The position numbers were made by a program, and so were the translations under genes. This document shows, one piece after another, positions 6,809 through 16,659 of a DNA stretch of 64,000 nt. Below the pieces are notes generated by a model. That model was given only the letters and a program-made list of their open reading frames with translations. It was not told the origin of the DNA and did not search any database. The stretch comes from Tolypothrix tenuis PCC 7101 (GTDB lineage Bacteria; Cyanobacteriota; Cyanobacteriia; Cyanobacteriales; Nostocaceae): the NCBI RefSeq assembly GCF_002368295.1, contig NZ_AP018249.1, forward strand, positions 1 through 64,000, given 5' to 3'. Position 1 is the first letter of the stretch, and the number at the start of each line of letters is the position of its first letter.

Positions 6809-9800
6809 TTATTCGGCATCTCCAATTAATGTGAATCCAGCCCAATTTTTGGGATTTGGATGTGTTTTCATGGTATCTAACATTGCTTGACGTAGCGCTT
6901 GGGCTTTATCAAGGTTGTTGTCCAGGTAATACTTGTAAAATTTGGTCATTAGTTCACCAGTGGGAGCATCAGGTACAGACCAAAGAGAAACCATAACGCT
7001 GGGAACTCCCTTGCCAATAAAACTACGCGACAAACCAAAGATACCATCTCCTCCAAGCATTTCTCCCCGACCCGTATCGCAAGCGCTAAGAACTACCAAG
7101 TCGGCATTAAGGTCTATTTTGTAAATTTCTTCCGCAGTCAGTAAGCCATCATTCGACTCCTCATCTCCAGAAGATGCCAGTACGATCGCACCTGGAATTG
7201 AGCCTAGTTGGGGGGTAGTGCCACGCATATTGGTGATTAAGCCGTGGGTTGCTAAATGAATCAATCGCGCTGTCTTCATTCGTCGCACTACTTCTGATTC
7301 TGTTGCTTGTGGCCCAATTAAAGCTTGGGTTTTAAGCTGTTTGGCGATCGCAATGGCTTCTGTTTCAGATGCGGGCAATGGATCGATGCGTATACTTTTA
7401 AATGTTGGATTGATTTTGCTGAGGTTTGGCATTGTTGGATTGCCCACAATCAATGCATCGTTAGCATTCCATGATTTACTTCTAGTTTTTTGCCGTGACT
7501 TGCTGGCGAAATCTAATACTTGTATGGATGGTGAGGTAAAAATAGTATGTTTTTCTATCAAGTATTTTCCTTTTGCATCTTGAAGTGCGGCAAAGGGGGT
7601 CAAAAATAAATCTCCTTGAGGAATAAAGATAACTCGCGCTTGAGGATTTTGTGGTAGAAAGTTTTCAATTGGCTCAATCAGTAGTTTATGTAGTTCCTGC
7701 AAGCGTGTTTTCTGTTCCTGTGGATTAATTTTGGCGACAATTTCGACATCACTACGACCTCTAGCACCGATCACATTTCGGCTGATGGTAATCAAATCAC
7801 TCAAGGGTAGTTTAAGTTTTGCTAAGTCGATACTACGAAAATCTATTTTCCCATTGGGCTGAATTACCCAAATATAGAGTAAAGAGTCTTGAGGTTTATC
7901 AATATCTGGAATTAATGAATATTGAACTATTGTTGCATTTTGTGCTTTTGCAATTTCTTGAATGCGTGTGAGGTTAGGAGATTCAAAGCTTATTTTTTGT
8001 TTTGGTTCTTGGTTATTTGAAATTATTTTTCGATTAATTAATATTTCACCTAATGCTTGACTGCGGCTACGTTGAGAAACTTCTAGCGCTTCTTTGTTTT
8101 TACCTTGTTCAATCAATGCACGCTGTAGATAATGATAAATACTCTCTCTGGTGTAATATAGAAATGCAACGTCAAGACCTAAAGTTAAACCACTGGAGCT
8201 AGTGCTTGCTAAATGCTCTTTTCTATAAGCTTTACTTCCTTCCCATAGCTTAATCGCATCCGAAAAAGCTTTTTCAGCTTCGGCATATTTTCCTGTTTTG
8301 AGTAAAATTTTTCCCTGTTGTTCTAATGTTTTTTCTACGGCATAGGAATCGCCAGTTTCTTTTAATATAATTAGGGCTTTTTTATAGAGATTTAATGCTT
8401 TATCTGGCTGTTCTAAAAGCTCATACAGTAGCCCTTGATAACTCAGGATATTACCTTCTAATGCTCGGTCGTCTAATTCTTGAGAAATCGTTAATGCTCT
8501 TTGATAATACTCGATTGCAGCATCTATTTCCCCTCCGCGTAGATAAAGCAAGCCAGCAGATAATAATGGTTGAGATGCTCTAACTCCTAAAACGTATTTT
8601 TCATCTTCCAAATCAAATCCCAAATCAAAAGAAGTCAGAAGGTTGTAATAAATATACTCTAATAAATTTGCTATTGGTATTTTCTTTATTACAAAATTAA
8701 CTTTGTTGCTAAAATCAATATTGATGGTTTTATTAACTTGCCTCTTTCTTGAAGTAAACATATGCATCAAGCTTAAGTAATCTAGCGCTTTTGCTGAGTG
8801 TTCTGAATTACCATAATTAACAATAACAAGTAAATTAGTTATCTGATCAACAGTACTATTTGGAAATCTCTCATAAATAGTACTATCATCTATCATTATG
8901 TTTGTCTTATTAGAATCATTTTGTTCTAATAATTTGTCATAATTGCTAATAGGTGAATTAATGATTTCTAATATGTTTATCTTTTTACCTTTTTGTACTA
9001 ATAATAAACTGCGATGAGTTTCTAGAGCTTTGAAGTAATACCTCTGACTTATATATGCTGATCTAATGAATTTTATAGTATCTATTTGACCAGACATATT
9101 ATTAAGCTTATGATAGATTATGAATGCTTCTTTATAAGCATCTAAAGCTTTAGAAGAATAGAAAATTTGTCTTTGATTGGAAACGCGCTTCAAACTATAG
9201 TATTTTCCTATTTTGATAAGAGTAGTTGCTACATTACTATCATCTTTTAAGCTTTTCATAAAGCTAGCTGTTTTCTGAAAATATTCAATTGTCTTGTCGA
9301 ATTTGCCTAATTTATCCCAAGCAACTCCAATCTCGTAGAGAGTATTCGCAACTTCGGTATTATTTTTTAAATTTCTAAAAATAGTCAAAGCCTTTTGGTA
9401 AAACTCAATCGCTTCCTGATGCTTACCTTCCTCAGTATAAAATTTAGCAATGTTTAAAAGTACAGAAGCTTCTCCTGGTTGGTCATCAATTTCTTGGTAA
9501 ATAGTTATTGATTGCTGATAAAATTGGAGTGAATTGTTATATTTTGCATCTCTAGTTGCATTTCTTGTTGACTTACCCCATTGCTGATAAGCATATGCAA
9601 TATTGATTAAAAATTGACTTTCTTGTCTACGTATCTCTTTCAAACTAATTGCTTTATTGTCAACTGTTTTTAAAACTAATAATGCTTGTTGATAAAACTC
9701 AATTGCTTGAGAATATTCATTTAAATAATACCAAGAAACTCCTATAGAGTTTAGTGTATTAGCCACTTTGATTGCATCTTTTAAATTCTTAAAAATGGCT

Positions 9801-11479
9801 AAAGCTTTTTGATAAAACTTAATAGATTCATTATGCTTTGATAGCTTGCGATAAAGTATTGCTATTCTCTCCAGTGAAGAAGCTTCTCCTGGAGAATCAT
9901 TTAAGTCTTGGTTGATTTTTAATACTTTTTCATAAACTCCAACAGCTTGTTCATAGTGTTCATATTTTGCATTGAGGGTTTTTTTAGGAGAGTCACCCAA
10001 TAGCTCATAAGTAGAGGCAAGATTAGCTAAATATAAAGCTTCCTTACTTTGCCTATCTTTTAAAGTAATTTGTTTATCATCAACAGTTTTTAACACAGAT
10101 AAGGATTGTTGATAAAACTCAATAGCTTTAGGGTATTCACCTAAATTAGTCCAAGCAACGGCTATATAATTGAGTGTGTCAGCCACTTGCAAGTTGTCCT
10201 TTAAATCTTGAAAAATGGCTAATAATTTCTGATAAGCTTGAAGTGCTTCTTTATGCTTTGATAGCTGACTATACGCTTGAGCAAGGTTAAATAAAAATAA
10301 ACTTTGTTTTCGTTTAATATCTTGTATCGACATTTTTTTGCTATCAACAAGCTTAAGTGCCATTAATGATTGTTGATAATAGCTAATGGCTTTGGTATAC
10401 TCACCTAAATTAGACCAAGATAATCCTATATAGTTGAGTGTGTCAGCCACTTGTAAGTTGTCTTTTAAAGATTGGAAAATTGCCAAAGATTTTTGATAAA
10501 AATCAATGCTTTTTTTATGCTTTAATTGCTTACTATATATTTCTGCAATTCTTCCATATAAAGAAGCTTGGTCATGAGCAGGTGCTAATTTCTGATAAAT
10601 TGGCACTGCTTTTTTATAATACTCAATGGCTTTATCATATTTTTGGTTTTTGGTACTGTCTTGAGTTGAATCAGCAAATAATTCATAAGCATTAGCAAGA
10701 TTTATTAAAAATTTACTTTCTTTGGTTTGTATGTCCTTAGAAGTAACTTGTTTTTTATCAACAAGTTTCAATAATAATAATGATTGTTCATGAGATTGAA
10801 TTGCTTTGGGGTAATCTTCCAAATCTCTCCAAATAGTTCCAATCTTATTCATGAAATTTGCTGCTTCCAAGTTTTCGCCTATCTCCCGATAAATTGCCAC
10901 TATTCTTTGATAGGATTCAATTGCTTGTTTATATTGTTTGGATTCATTATGAATATTACCTATTGATTCTAGTAACCAAACTCTCTCTAACGGCTCAATT
11001 TGACCTTGATAAGTTGATAATATTTGCTGAAATAAATCAAGTGCTTTCTCTTTCTCTTGTAATTCATAATATTCTATCCCAATCAGCGTCATAATTATCC
11101 TTTTTGTTCTGGGCAATTTACCTTGTTCTGCTATTTTCAAAGCTTGCTGATAGACTTCCAGTGCTTTTTTGGGTTGCTTTTGTTTACTATGAATTAACCC
11201 AAATCCAGTCATACTAAGCGCTTCTGCATCGCTATCTCCTTGCTGTTTTGCTGCTTGTATAGTGCGCTCAAATATTTGCCGTGCTTCCTCTAGTTTTTCT
11301 TCATGAACAAGTGACAAGCCTTTTTCAGCTTGTAGGATGAGTTCTGATTTTGGCTGTGTTTTTGTCTGAGCTATTACAACTCCTATTTGCGGAGAAAAAA
11401 TAGGTGCAGCAGCAAAGGGGACTAAACCACAAAGCAACAGCAACAGATGAAAACAATATTTTTGAGGATACATGAACAA
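6809..11479 (-). CDS. Secreted TPR-CHAT protease (1556 aa)
   Basis: The protein has a hydrophobic signal segment (CFHLLLLLCGLVPFAAA, residues 9-25) and then a long array of tetratricopeptide repeats of the 40-aa kinesin-light-chain style (about 50-830). A divergent linker with few repeats, a second short TPR block (about 990-1130) and a C-terminal CHAT domain (about 1230-1556) follow. CHAT domains are caspase-like cysteine peptidases. The catalytic pair is present: His1412 in HLATHG and Cys1467 in LSACDTG. The usual downstream GDGIFGLSRSF and VSLWSV segments and the C-terminal WAGFTLIG are also present. The TPR part probably binds a partner that controls cleavage. The gene starts 77 bp after the caspase gene on the same strand, so the two probably share a transcript. 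Substrate unknown. Confidence 0.88.
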   Translation of the reverse strand: MFMYPQKYCFHLLLLLCGLVPFAAAPIFSPQIGVVIAQTKTQPKSELILQAEKGLSLVHEEKLEEARQIFERTIQAAKQQGDSDAEALSMTGFGLIHSKQKQPKKALEVYQQALKIAEQGKLPRTKRIIMTLIGIEYYELQEKEKALDLFQQILSTYQGQIEPLERVWLLESIGNIHNESKQYKQAIESYQRIVAIYREIGENLEAANFMNKIGTIWRDLEDYPKAIQSHEQSLLLLKLVDKKQVTSKDIQTKESKFLINLANAYELFADSTQDSTKNQKYDKAIEYYKKAVPIYQKLAPAHDQASLYGRIAEIYSKQLKHKKSIDFYQKSLAIFQSLKDNLQVADTLNYIGLSWSNLGEYTKAISYYQQSLMALKLVDSKKMSIQDIKRKQSLFLFNLAQAYSQLSKHKEALQAYQKLLAIFQDLKDNLQVADTLNYIAVAWTNLGEYPKAIEFYQQSLSVLKTVDDKQITLKDRQSKEALYLANLASTYELLGDSPKKTLNAKYEHYEQAVGVYEKVLKINQDLNDSPGEASSLERIAILYRKLSKHNESIKFYQKALAIFKNLKDAIKVANTLNSIGVSWYYLNEYSQAIEFYQQALLVLKTVDNKAISLKEIRRQESQFLINIAYAYQQWGKSTRNATRDAKYNNSLQFYQQSITIYQEIDDQPGEASVLLNIAKFYTEEGKHQEAIEFYQKALTIFRNLKNNTEVANTLYEIGVAWDKLGKFDKTIEYFQKTASFMKSLKDDSNVATTLIKIGKYYSLKRVSNQRQIFYSSKALDAYKEAFIIYHKLNNMSGQIDTIKFIRSAYISQRYYFKALETHRSLLLVQKGKKINILEIINSPISNYDKLLEQNDSNKTNIMIDDSTIYERFPNSTVDQITNLLVIVNYGNSEHSAKALDYLSLMHMFTSRKRQVNKTINIDFSNKVNFVIKKIPIANLLEYIYYNLLTSFDLGFDLEDEKYVLGVRASQPLLSAGLLYLRGGEIDAAIEYYQRALTISQELDDRALEGNILSYQGLLYELLEQPDKALNLYKKALIILKETGDSYAVEKTLEQQGKILLKTGKYAEAEKAFSDAIKLWEGSKAYRKEHLASTSSSGLTLGLDVAFLYYTRESIYHYLQRALIEQGKNKEALEVSQRSRSQALGEILINRKIISNNQEPKQKISFESPNLTRIQEIAKAQNATIVQYSLIPDIDKPQDSLLYIWVIQPNGKIDFRSIDLAKLKLPLSDLITISRNVIGARGRSDVEIVAKINPQEQKTRLQELHKLLIEPIENFLPQNPQARVIFIPQGDLFLTPFAALQDAKGKYLIEKHTIFTSPSIQVLDFASKSRQKTRSKSWNANDALIVGNPTMPNLSKINPTFKSIRIDPLPASETEAIAIAKQLKTQALIGPQATESEVVRRMKTARLIHLATHGLITNMRGTTPQLGSIPGAIVLASSGDEESNDGLLTAEEIYKIDLNADLVVLSACDTGRGEMLGGDGIFGLSRSFIGKGVPSVMVSLWSVPDAPTGELMTKFYKYYLDNNLDKAQALRQAMLDTMKTHPNPKNWAGFTLIGDAE

Positions 11480-11556
11480 CTCCTACGTATGATGATATTG
11501 AGACAAATGAATTATTTTTTTCTTGATTTTTATCTAAAAAGCGCAATGCAGAATAA

Positions 11557-13761
11557 CTAAGATTCAACCACATTAATAATGGTTGAAATTGCTGCAAGTT
11601 GACTTTTAGCGACAATGCGATCGCCTGAACTTTCTACTCTAATACTCCGGGTATTTCGTTCTAAGTCCCCTAATAGCTCTTGCACCCACCCTAATGCTTG
11701 CTCACCCTCGATGTTTACAGGAGTTCTTCCACCAGGATTTGCTATATCTGCAATGCTCTTTAATCCTTTCAAAGCATCACGAATTGGCAAAAAACTTGCT
11801 AAGACCAAAATTTCTTGACTTCCCACTCCTTTAAGCTTGAAACTATAGCCATCACTTTCTTGAGGAGTAATAATCTCCTGTTGTGGTGCGAGAATGGCTT
11901 CTATTTCTGCCGAATTCCAGTAGGGGAAAAGCGGTGTTATTTTACCACTACTACCAATACTAATAACAGCTATATATAAGTTATTCTTTTCATTGTTACG
12001 TACTTTTACTTGTACATCTGTACCAGATAAAAACTGAGAAGGTGTGGTTCTTGTACTACTACCTTTAGGGATGATCGCAGTCGTAACATTCAATTTTGTA
12101 CCATTGCCACCAAAAGCTGCATCACTGCCTGTAATCAGTTTCAATAGTTTGCCAGCTAATAATGATATTAAACGTCCTTGTAAGCGCTCAACAGCTGATG
12201 AAGCTGATTCTCCTGATTTTTGGAAAGTGTTGGCTAAAGGAGTGAGTCCTGGTAAAAACAGCCCAAAACTATCTACTGCTGGTAAATCTCGAATTTTCTT
12301 TGGTTTTACCTGTTGCAGATAGCTACTAGTCATCCTTCCCAGAATATATTCTGCCCCGGTTGAAACCACTTCGATCCGATCTATAGAAGCTAAAGAAGCT
12401 CTTGCTATTTCTAACTGCTCACCCAAGGAAACATCTAACCCAACCCGCAACTTAAGATTTTCGGGAATACCTCGTATCTTTTCTCTGAGCAGGACACCAA
12501 GTTGAACGTTTTTACTTTCCCCTTTAGTCAGTTTGCCATAACCGACCAAACCCTTTCTGTCCTGTTGCTCAATTTCGCCAATTTCTTGTCCCTTTGCATC
12601 AATTAACGCCCAAATAATTCCTTTTGGTTTTGCTTCTAGGCTCAAAGCAGAAATACCACCTAACCAATATTCTATTTCTCCACCAGGTTTTACCTTTCTC
12701 ACAACCGCTTCAGCCCAGGGTTTGACGGGATTCAGGAAAAATGTTGGTTTTTGGCTGTTTGTTTCTGGATTAGCAGCAATTATAGGAGTTTGATACATTG
12801 ATGACTTAATAGCAAGATCATTGGTACTACGCTCTAAATTCACAAAAGTATTACCTATACCTTCTACAGAACTTGCTTGCCACAAATAACGAGTAAGGAT
12901 ATAAGTAAAGGCTCCACAGTGAAATGTATCATTATCAAACTTCGCTTCTGCCGCAAATTGGTCAAATTGAGCCGAACCAATTGCCACACCTTTAGCAATA
13001 CCCTGACGGCGCATATCATAAAGCTTTGCTTCCGATAGCTGCAAGTCTTTCATCCACCGTCGCTGAAATTCTAATTCCGTTTCACTTGGTTGAGCCGATT
13101 CCCCACTATCAAGTCGAGACGAAACAGCACGAAATACCAAATCACCCCGCGTACCTCCCCCTGAGTGACAGCTATCTAAAATTGCTGTGACGTTGTTAGT
13201 TTTTAGGGCATACATCAACAAAAATAAACTCCGCCCCATAATATCTTGAACTACATCGCTACGTTCTGTATTTCGGTCACGAGGTACAAGTGTACCGTTA
13301 AGCTTGTTGGTATTAGGAACTACTTCGCCATTGATAATTAGTTCCGGAATCGGATAGGGATCGATAATCCGCGAGCCATGTCCGGAAAAATGAAAAACAA
13401 CTACATCTCCTGGTTTTGCTTGGTCAATTAAATGGGTTTGAAATTGATCTAAAATATTTTGCCGTGTTGGCTTTAAATCTGCTTCATCTGTAATGACAAC
13501 GATATCTTTGGGATTAAAGCCAAAGCGATGTACCAGTAATTCATATTGCATTTCTACATCACTGAGACAACCTTTTAGGGATGGGATACCTGATGGATAG
13601 GAATTTACACCAACGAGTAAAGCTAACTTTCGTGGGGTATTTTGAGCAATTACTTGAGCATAGCGATTAGCTTGCTGGGTAAAATTTGATTGACTTAGTG
13701 CGATCGCGCTGAGTGTAGAACCAGCAAATTGGAGAAAATGGCGACGTTTGATGGGAGGCAT
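11557..13761 (-). CDS. Caspase-family (orthocaspase) protease with Tat-like signal, 734 aa
   Basis: The N-terminus carries a twin-arginine motif (KRRHFLQFAG, 5-14) before a hydrophobic stretch, so export through Tat is likely. A peptidase C14 p20-like domain follows with VGVNSYPSG (50-58), the catalytic His128 in FSGHGS and Cys198 in DSCHSGG. A roughly 450-aa C-terminal region of predicted beta-rich character, shared with the 33285-35564 protein, follows. Orthocaspases cleave after Arg/Lys and have been tied to stress death in cyanobacteria (family knowledge). It is the first gene of a two-gene unit with the TPR-CHAT gene. No good copy of the array's upstream box was found before it. The C-terminal region has no assigned function. 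Confidence 0.87.
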   Translation of the reverse strand: MPPIKRRHFLQFAGSTLSAIALSQSNFTQQANRYAQVIAQNTPRKLALLVGVNSYPSGIPSLKGCLSDVEMQYELLVHRFGFNPKDIVVITDEADLKPTRQNILDQFQTHLIDQAKPGDVVVFHFSGHGSRIIDPYPIPELIINGEVVPNTNKLNGTLVPRDRNTERSDVVQDIMGRSLFLLMYALKTNNVTAILDSCHSGGGTRGDLVFRAVSSRLDSGESAQPSETELEFQRRWMKDLQLSEAKLYDMRRQGIAKGVAIGSAQFDQFAAEAKFDNDTFHCGAFTYILTRYLWQASSVEGIGNTFVNLERSTNDLAIKSSMYQTPIIAANPETNSQKPTFFLNPVKPWAEAVVRKVKPGGEIEYWLGGISALSLEAKPKGIIWALIDAKGQEIGEIEQQDRKGLVGYGKLTKGESKNVQLGVLLREKIRGIPENLKLRVGLDVSLGEQLEIARASLASIDRIEVVSTGAEYILGRMTSSYLQQVKPKKIRDLPAVDSFGLFLPGLTPLANTFQKSGESASSAVERLQGRLISLLAGKLLKLITGSDAAFGGNGTKLNVTTAIIPKGSSTRTTPSQFLSGTDVQVKVRNNEKNNLYIAVISIGSSGKITPLFPYWNSAEIEAILAPQQEIITPQESDGYSFKLKGVGSQEILVLASFLPIRDALKGLKSIADIANPGGRTPVNIEGEQALGWVQELLGDLERNTRSIRVESSGDRIVAKSQLAAISTIINVVES

Positions 13762-14037
13762 TATCGAACTTCCTTTCTTGAGTTAGCTTGAAAATCGCTT
13801 GATTGGCACAAATAGCATCTAGTTACTCCTAGTATTTTTACGGAGAAATACTAAATTATTGTCTTACAGATATGTAGGCAGGTATAAAATTTTTTGTGCG
13901 TAGGCGTAGCCCGCCGCAGGCATCGCCAACTAGACTATACAGATGCAAAATCACAGGTTTTGACAGTTGTGCAAACATTGATGTGGCAGTAGTTCCAGTT
14001 CTCTAACTAATCAGCCCTGGAACATCACCACTTATCC
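13762..14037. other. Intergenic region between caspase and S8 peptidase genes
   Basis: It holds a hairpin AGTATTT-8 nt-AAATACT (13831-13852) near the caspase start and a GC-rich cyanobacterial repeat (13898-13926). No coding sequence is evident. The promoter of the caspase gene should be here. Confidence 0.4.
13898..13926. repeat. GC-rich interspersed repeat of Nostocales type
   Basis: The 29-bp unit contains GCGTAGGCGTAGCC and ends GCAGGCATCGC. I recognise it as a common intergenic repeat in heterocyst-forming cyanobacteria. A diverged relative is at 37039-37074. Confidence 0.55.
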
Positions 14038-16200
14038 CTATCTGTTCTTTACAGCTTGCACCGCAGCATCAGCATTAACTAAACCACGACCGAAGAAATA
14101 CTCTTGGGCGGAAACAGGTTTCGCCTTAGGGAAAATACCAGAAGGTCGCGAAACTGGAGCATCTACAACAGTTCCAAAGCCGACTTCCTTCTGCAACCTA
14201 TAGCGATTAGCATCCGCTTTAGAAAGGTTTAGCCCATCATAGGTCGCAGTCTGATTGAGAATTGAGACAATTTCATCGCGACTCAAACGCCGTTTTGGAT
14301 CTTCTCCCTTCATCAGGGCCACTACTCCTGAAACAATGGGAGCCGAGAAAGAAGTCCCCTGTACCTGGACATACTTACCTAAGGGGTCTAACGCCAAACC
14401 CCAGGCGTAATCTGGTACAGACATTCCCTGCCAAAAACCATCCAACCAAGTACCACCTGTTGTTAAAATTCCACCACTGAGACTATTTTGGATTTCGCCG
14501 CCGGGTGCGACTAAATCTAATCCACCGCCATAACTGCTGTAGAAGGTGCGATTACCCGTCATATTTGTGGCACCTACTGATACAACCCCAGGAATACCAG
14601 CCGGGAATCCGACTCCATCCAAATTTTCATTACCAGCAGAAGCAACTATTACCAAATTACGATGAGCATCCAACACATCAAAAATTTGCTCGGTTAATCC
14701 CTCATCAGGAAGCAAACCACCCAAACTCATATTGATCACATCAACATTTCTACTGGCAGCATAACCAATGGCTTCGGATAAACTTGCCATATTAATCGCA
14801 CCACGTAAACCAAAAACCCTAACTGGCAAGATTTGGGTATGAGGAGCAACTCCCAGAATACCTGCTTTATCTTCCGAATTGGCAGCAATCACACCCGCAG
14901 CCCAAGTACCGTGAAACTCGCTACCAATTTCAGCACGAATCAGATTGCGAATGCGATGAGCAATTTCACTGTCTGAAGCTTTAGGGTAACGCTGTTTTAA
15001 AATACCGGAAAGCTGTTGATATTTCTTTAATAATTGGTCAGATGGTAATTTAAAAGTGTCTTGAAATTCTGCTTGAATCTGTGACATTTCTTGAGAACTC
15101 AAGCGTGTATCAGCGTCACCTTCACCTTGGCTAGAAAAATCCCAGCCATATTCCTCACCAGGTAATTTATCAGAGCGATCGCCAGATTTATAGGTCTTCT
15201 TCACCAAGTCGGGATGATCCCATTGAATTAAGCTATCAATTACTGCCACAACAACCCCACGTCCGCCATTACTGTTGCGCCAGGCTTCCGTAGCGCGAAT
15301 ATCAGTCCGAGCTAACAGCTGACCCCGCCGAGGAGTACTATTTAAATGCCATTGCAAAGGTAGTAAGTTGGAAGAAATCGGAGTATCTTTTGGTTGGGGT
15401 AACTGTGCCAACTGCTGTTGTAAGCGTTCGGCGGCGTGAGGAGTTTCTGGTAAATTGGCTGCTGTTGCCAGCAATTGCGACATATGATCGGAAGTCGCTT
15501 GAATAAAATTCGGTGTTGCTGATTGCACTCCTGCTACTTGAGTCAGTTGATTAGCTACATGCAAAATTTCAGTGCCAGATACTGATTTAGAACGCACTAA
15601 GTAGCGGTTTTTACTAAATCTCAACGGGCGAAGTACTTCTAAATTGTGGCGCAACAGGATAATTTGCCTTTGACTCTCGGACATCTCACCTGCAAAACTA
15701 ATGACAATCTCGTTGGGTAGTACAATAACTGACTCAGATTTTGTTTCTGGAGATGCTGACTGTGATTTACGTGATAAGATAGGTAATATTTCTTGCACGT
15801 AAGGCTGTTTTTGAATCTGCAGTTGAACTGTATTCAAGGAAGCACGAGTACCAGAAGGTAGGTTAACAAGGGCGATGTTTTCTCCTAAAGGTTTAACATC
15901 TACATCAGAGCGATGATTACTACCAATGCTGCGAGTATTACCGCCACCACGTCGTAAATCTTGTTGCAACTGTAAGTATAAAGGTTGGATAGAGCGAGAG
16001 CGTGTATTCCTGGGTTTAAAGCTCACAGCTACGGTATCACGGCGCAAATCCAAAGGAATTTTTTGCCCATAAAATGTATAAAACAATTCATCTGCTGTTT
16101 GTGCCTGCGCGAAATCACGGTATTGCTGAGGAAGCAGAGAAAAGCTGGTAGCACTGAAAAAACAACCTGCCAAAATCAGACTGGAAATCAAACGTCTCAT
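14038..16200 (-). CDS. Secreted subtilisin-like S8 serine peptidase
   Basis: Starting at ATG 16200 gives a 720-aa protein with a signal peptide (RRLISSLILAGCFFSA, then cleavage near FAQAQT), a roughly 270-aa N-terminal region that probably acts as prodomain, and a subtilase domain. The triad is complete: Asp322 in VAVIDS, His430 in EFHGTWAAGV and Ser617 in VQGTSFSAP. The domain has an insert of about 80 charged residues between Asp and His. The frame stays open upstream to a GTG at 16275. The later ATG is preferred because it fits the signal peptide and because the shared upstream box (16236-16263) would otherwise lie inside the gene. This is an exported protease transcribed away from the sigma-like gene. 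Its substrate is unknown; activation of, or by, the caspases is only a possibility. Confidence 0.85.
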   Translation of the reverse strand: MRRLISSLILAGCFFSATSFSLLPQQYRDFAQAQTADELFYTFYGQKIPLDLRRDTVAVSFKPRNTRSRSIQPLYLQLQQDLRRGGGNTRSIGSNHRSDVDVKPLGENIALVNLPSGTRASLNTVQLQIQKQPYVQEILPILSRKSQSASPETKSESVIVLPNEIVISFAGEMSESQRQIILLRHNLEVLRPLRFSKNRYLVRSKSVSGTEILHVANQLTQVAGVQSATPNFIQATSDHMSQLLATAANLPETPHAAERLQQQLAQLPQPKDTPISSNLLPLQWHLNSTPRRGQLLARTDIRATEAWRNSNGGRGVVVAVIDSLIQWDHPDLVKKTYKSGDRSDKLPGEEYGWDFSSQGEGDADTRLSSQEMSQIQAEFQDTFKLPSDQLLKKYQQLSGILKQRYPKASDSEIAHRIRNLIRAEIGSEFHGTWAAGVIAANSEDKAGILGVAPHTQILPVRVFGLRGAINMASLSEAIGYAASRNVDVINMSLGGLLPDEGLTEQIFDVLDAHRNLVIVASAGNENLDGVGFPAGIPGVVSVGATNMTGNRTFYSSYGGGLDLVAPGGEIQNSLSGGILTTGGTWLDGFWQGMSVPDYAWGLALDPLGKYVQVQGTSFSAPIVSGVVALMKGEDPKRRLSRDEIVSILNQTATYDGLNLSKADANRYRLQKEVGFGTVVDAPVSRPSGIFPKAKPVSAQEYFFGRGLVNADAAVQAVKNR

Positions 16201-16235
16201 AAGTGCGAACTGAGGATTAATTTTTCTGGATATGT

Positions 16236-16263
16236 GTATTTCTGAGGATTTGGAGGATATGCA
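16236..16263 (-). promoter_or_regulatory. Array box upstream of the S8 peptidase gene
   Basis: Reverse strand reads TGCATA, 16 nt (TCCTCCAAATCCTCAG), AAATAC, ending 35 bp before the ATG. It is nearly identical to the boxes at 29119 and 33224. Confidence 0.6.
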
Positions 16264-16348
16264 ATTTTTCAGCACTCAAGACTGGTGCAAAATTGCATAA
16301 GGTCGATTTCCTCAGAAGTACTAAAAAATGAAGGCTCAAGTTTTAAAA

Positions 16349-16543
16349 GGCAGAAGGCAGAGGGCAGAGGGCAGAAGGTTTTATTCAGATCGGAGTCGGA
16401 GTAACACCCCTCCTGTTGGAAGTCTTAAACCCTTGTTCCTTAAGGTCGCCGGCAGAGGGGGCATGACAGGTACGCAGGGTTAGGAGTAACTGCCGTGGCA
16501 GGAAGCAGAATTCCCTTCTGCCTTCTGCCTCCTGCCCTCTGCC
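16349..16543. repeat. MITE-like element bounded by inverted GGCAGAA/GGCAGAG heptamer arrays
   Basis: Four heptamers of GGCAGA[AG] (16349-16378) face four inverted ones (16514-16543), giving 30-bp imperfect terminal inverted repeats around about 135 bp with no gene. Such heptamer arrays are frequent between genes in Nostocales. Whether this unit moves as an element is inference. Confidence 0.5.
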
Positions 16544-16575
16544 TTTCCCAATAACTGTTAAATCAGGTACTCAGT

Positions 16576-16647
16576 ATGGAATCTCAAAAAATGGCTGCAC
16601 TTGCGTTGAAGAGCATCGGCAATGTGACAATTAACAATGACCAATAA
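16576..16647 (+). CDS. Possible 23-codon small ORF before the sigma-like gene
   Basis: ATG 16576 opens a 23-codon frame (MESQKMAALALKSIGNVTIN, then NDQ) ending TAA at 16645-16647, 12 bp before the next ATG. An AGG lies about 9 nt upstream. It could be a leader peptide or a gene remnant. There is no family evidence and confidence is low. Confidence 0.2.
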   Translation: MESQKMAALALKSIGNVTINNDQ

Positions 16648-16659
16648 ATACAAATACTT

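Noticed and set aside
13762..13900. A copy of the array box before the 734-aa orthocaspase gene
   Set aside because: The reverse strand has TTTATACC and TAAGACAATA, but the first element and spacing do not fit. I could not make an alignment as good as for the other six.
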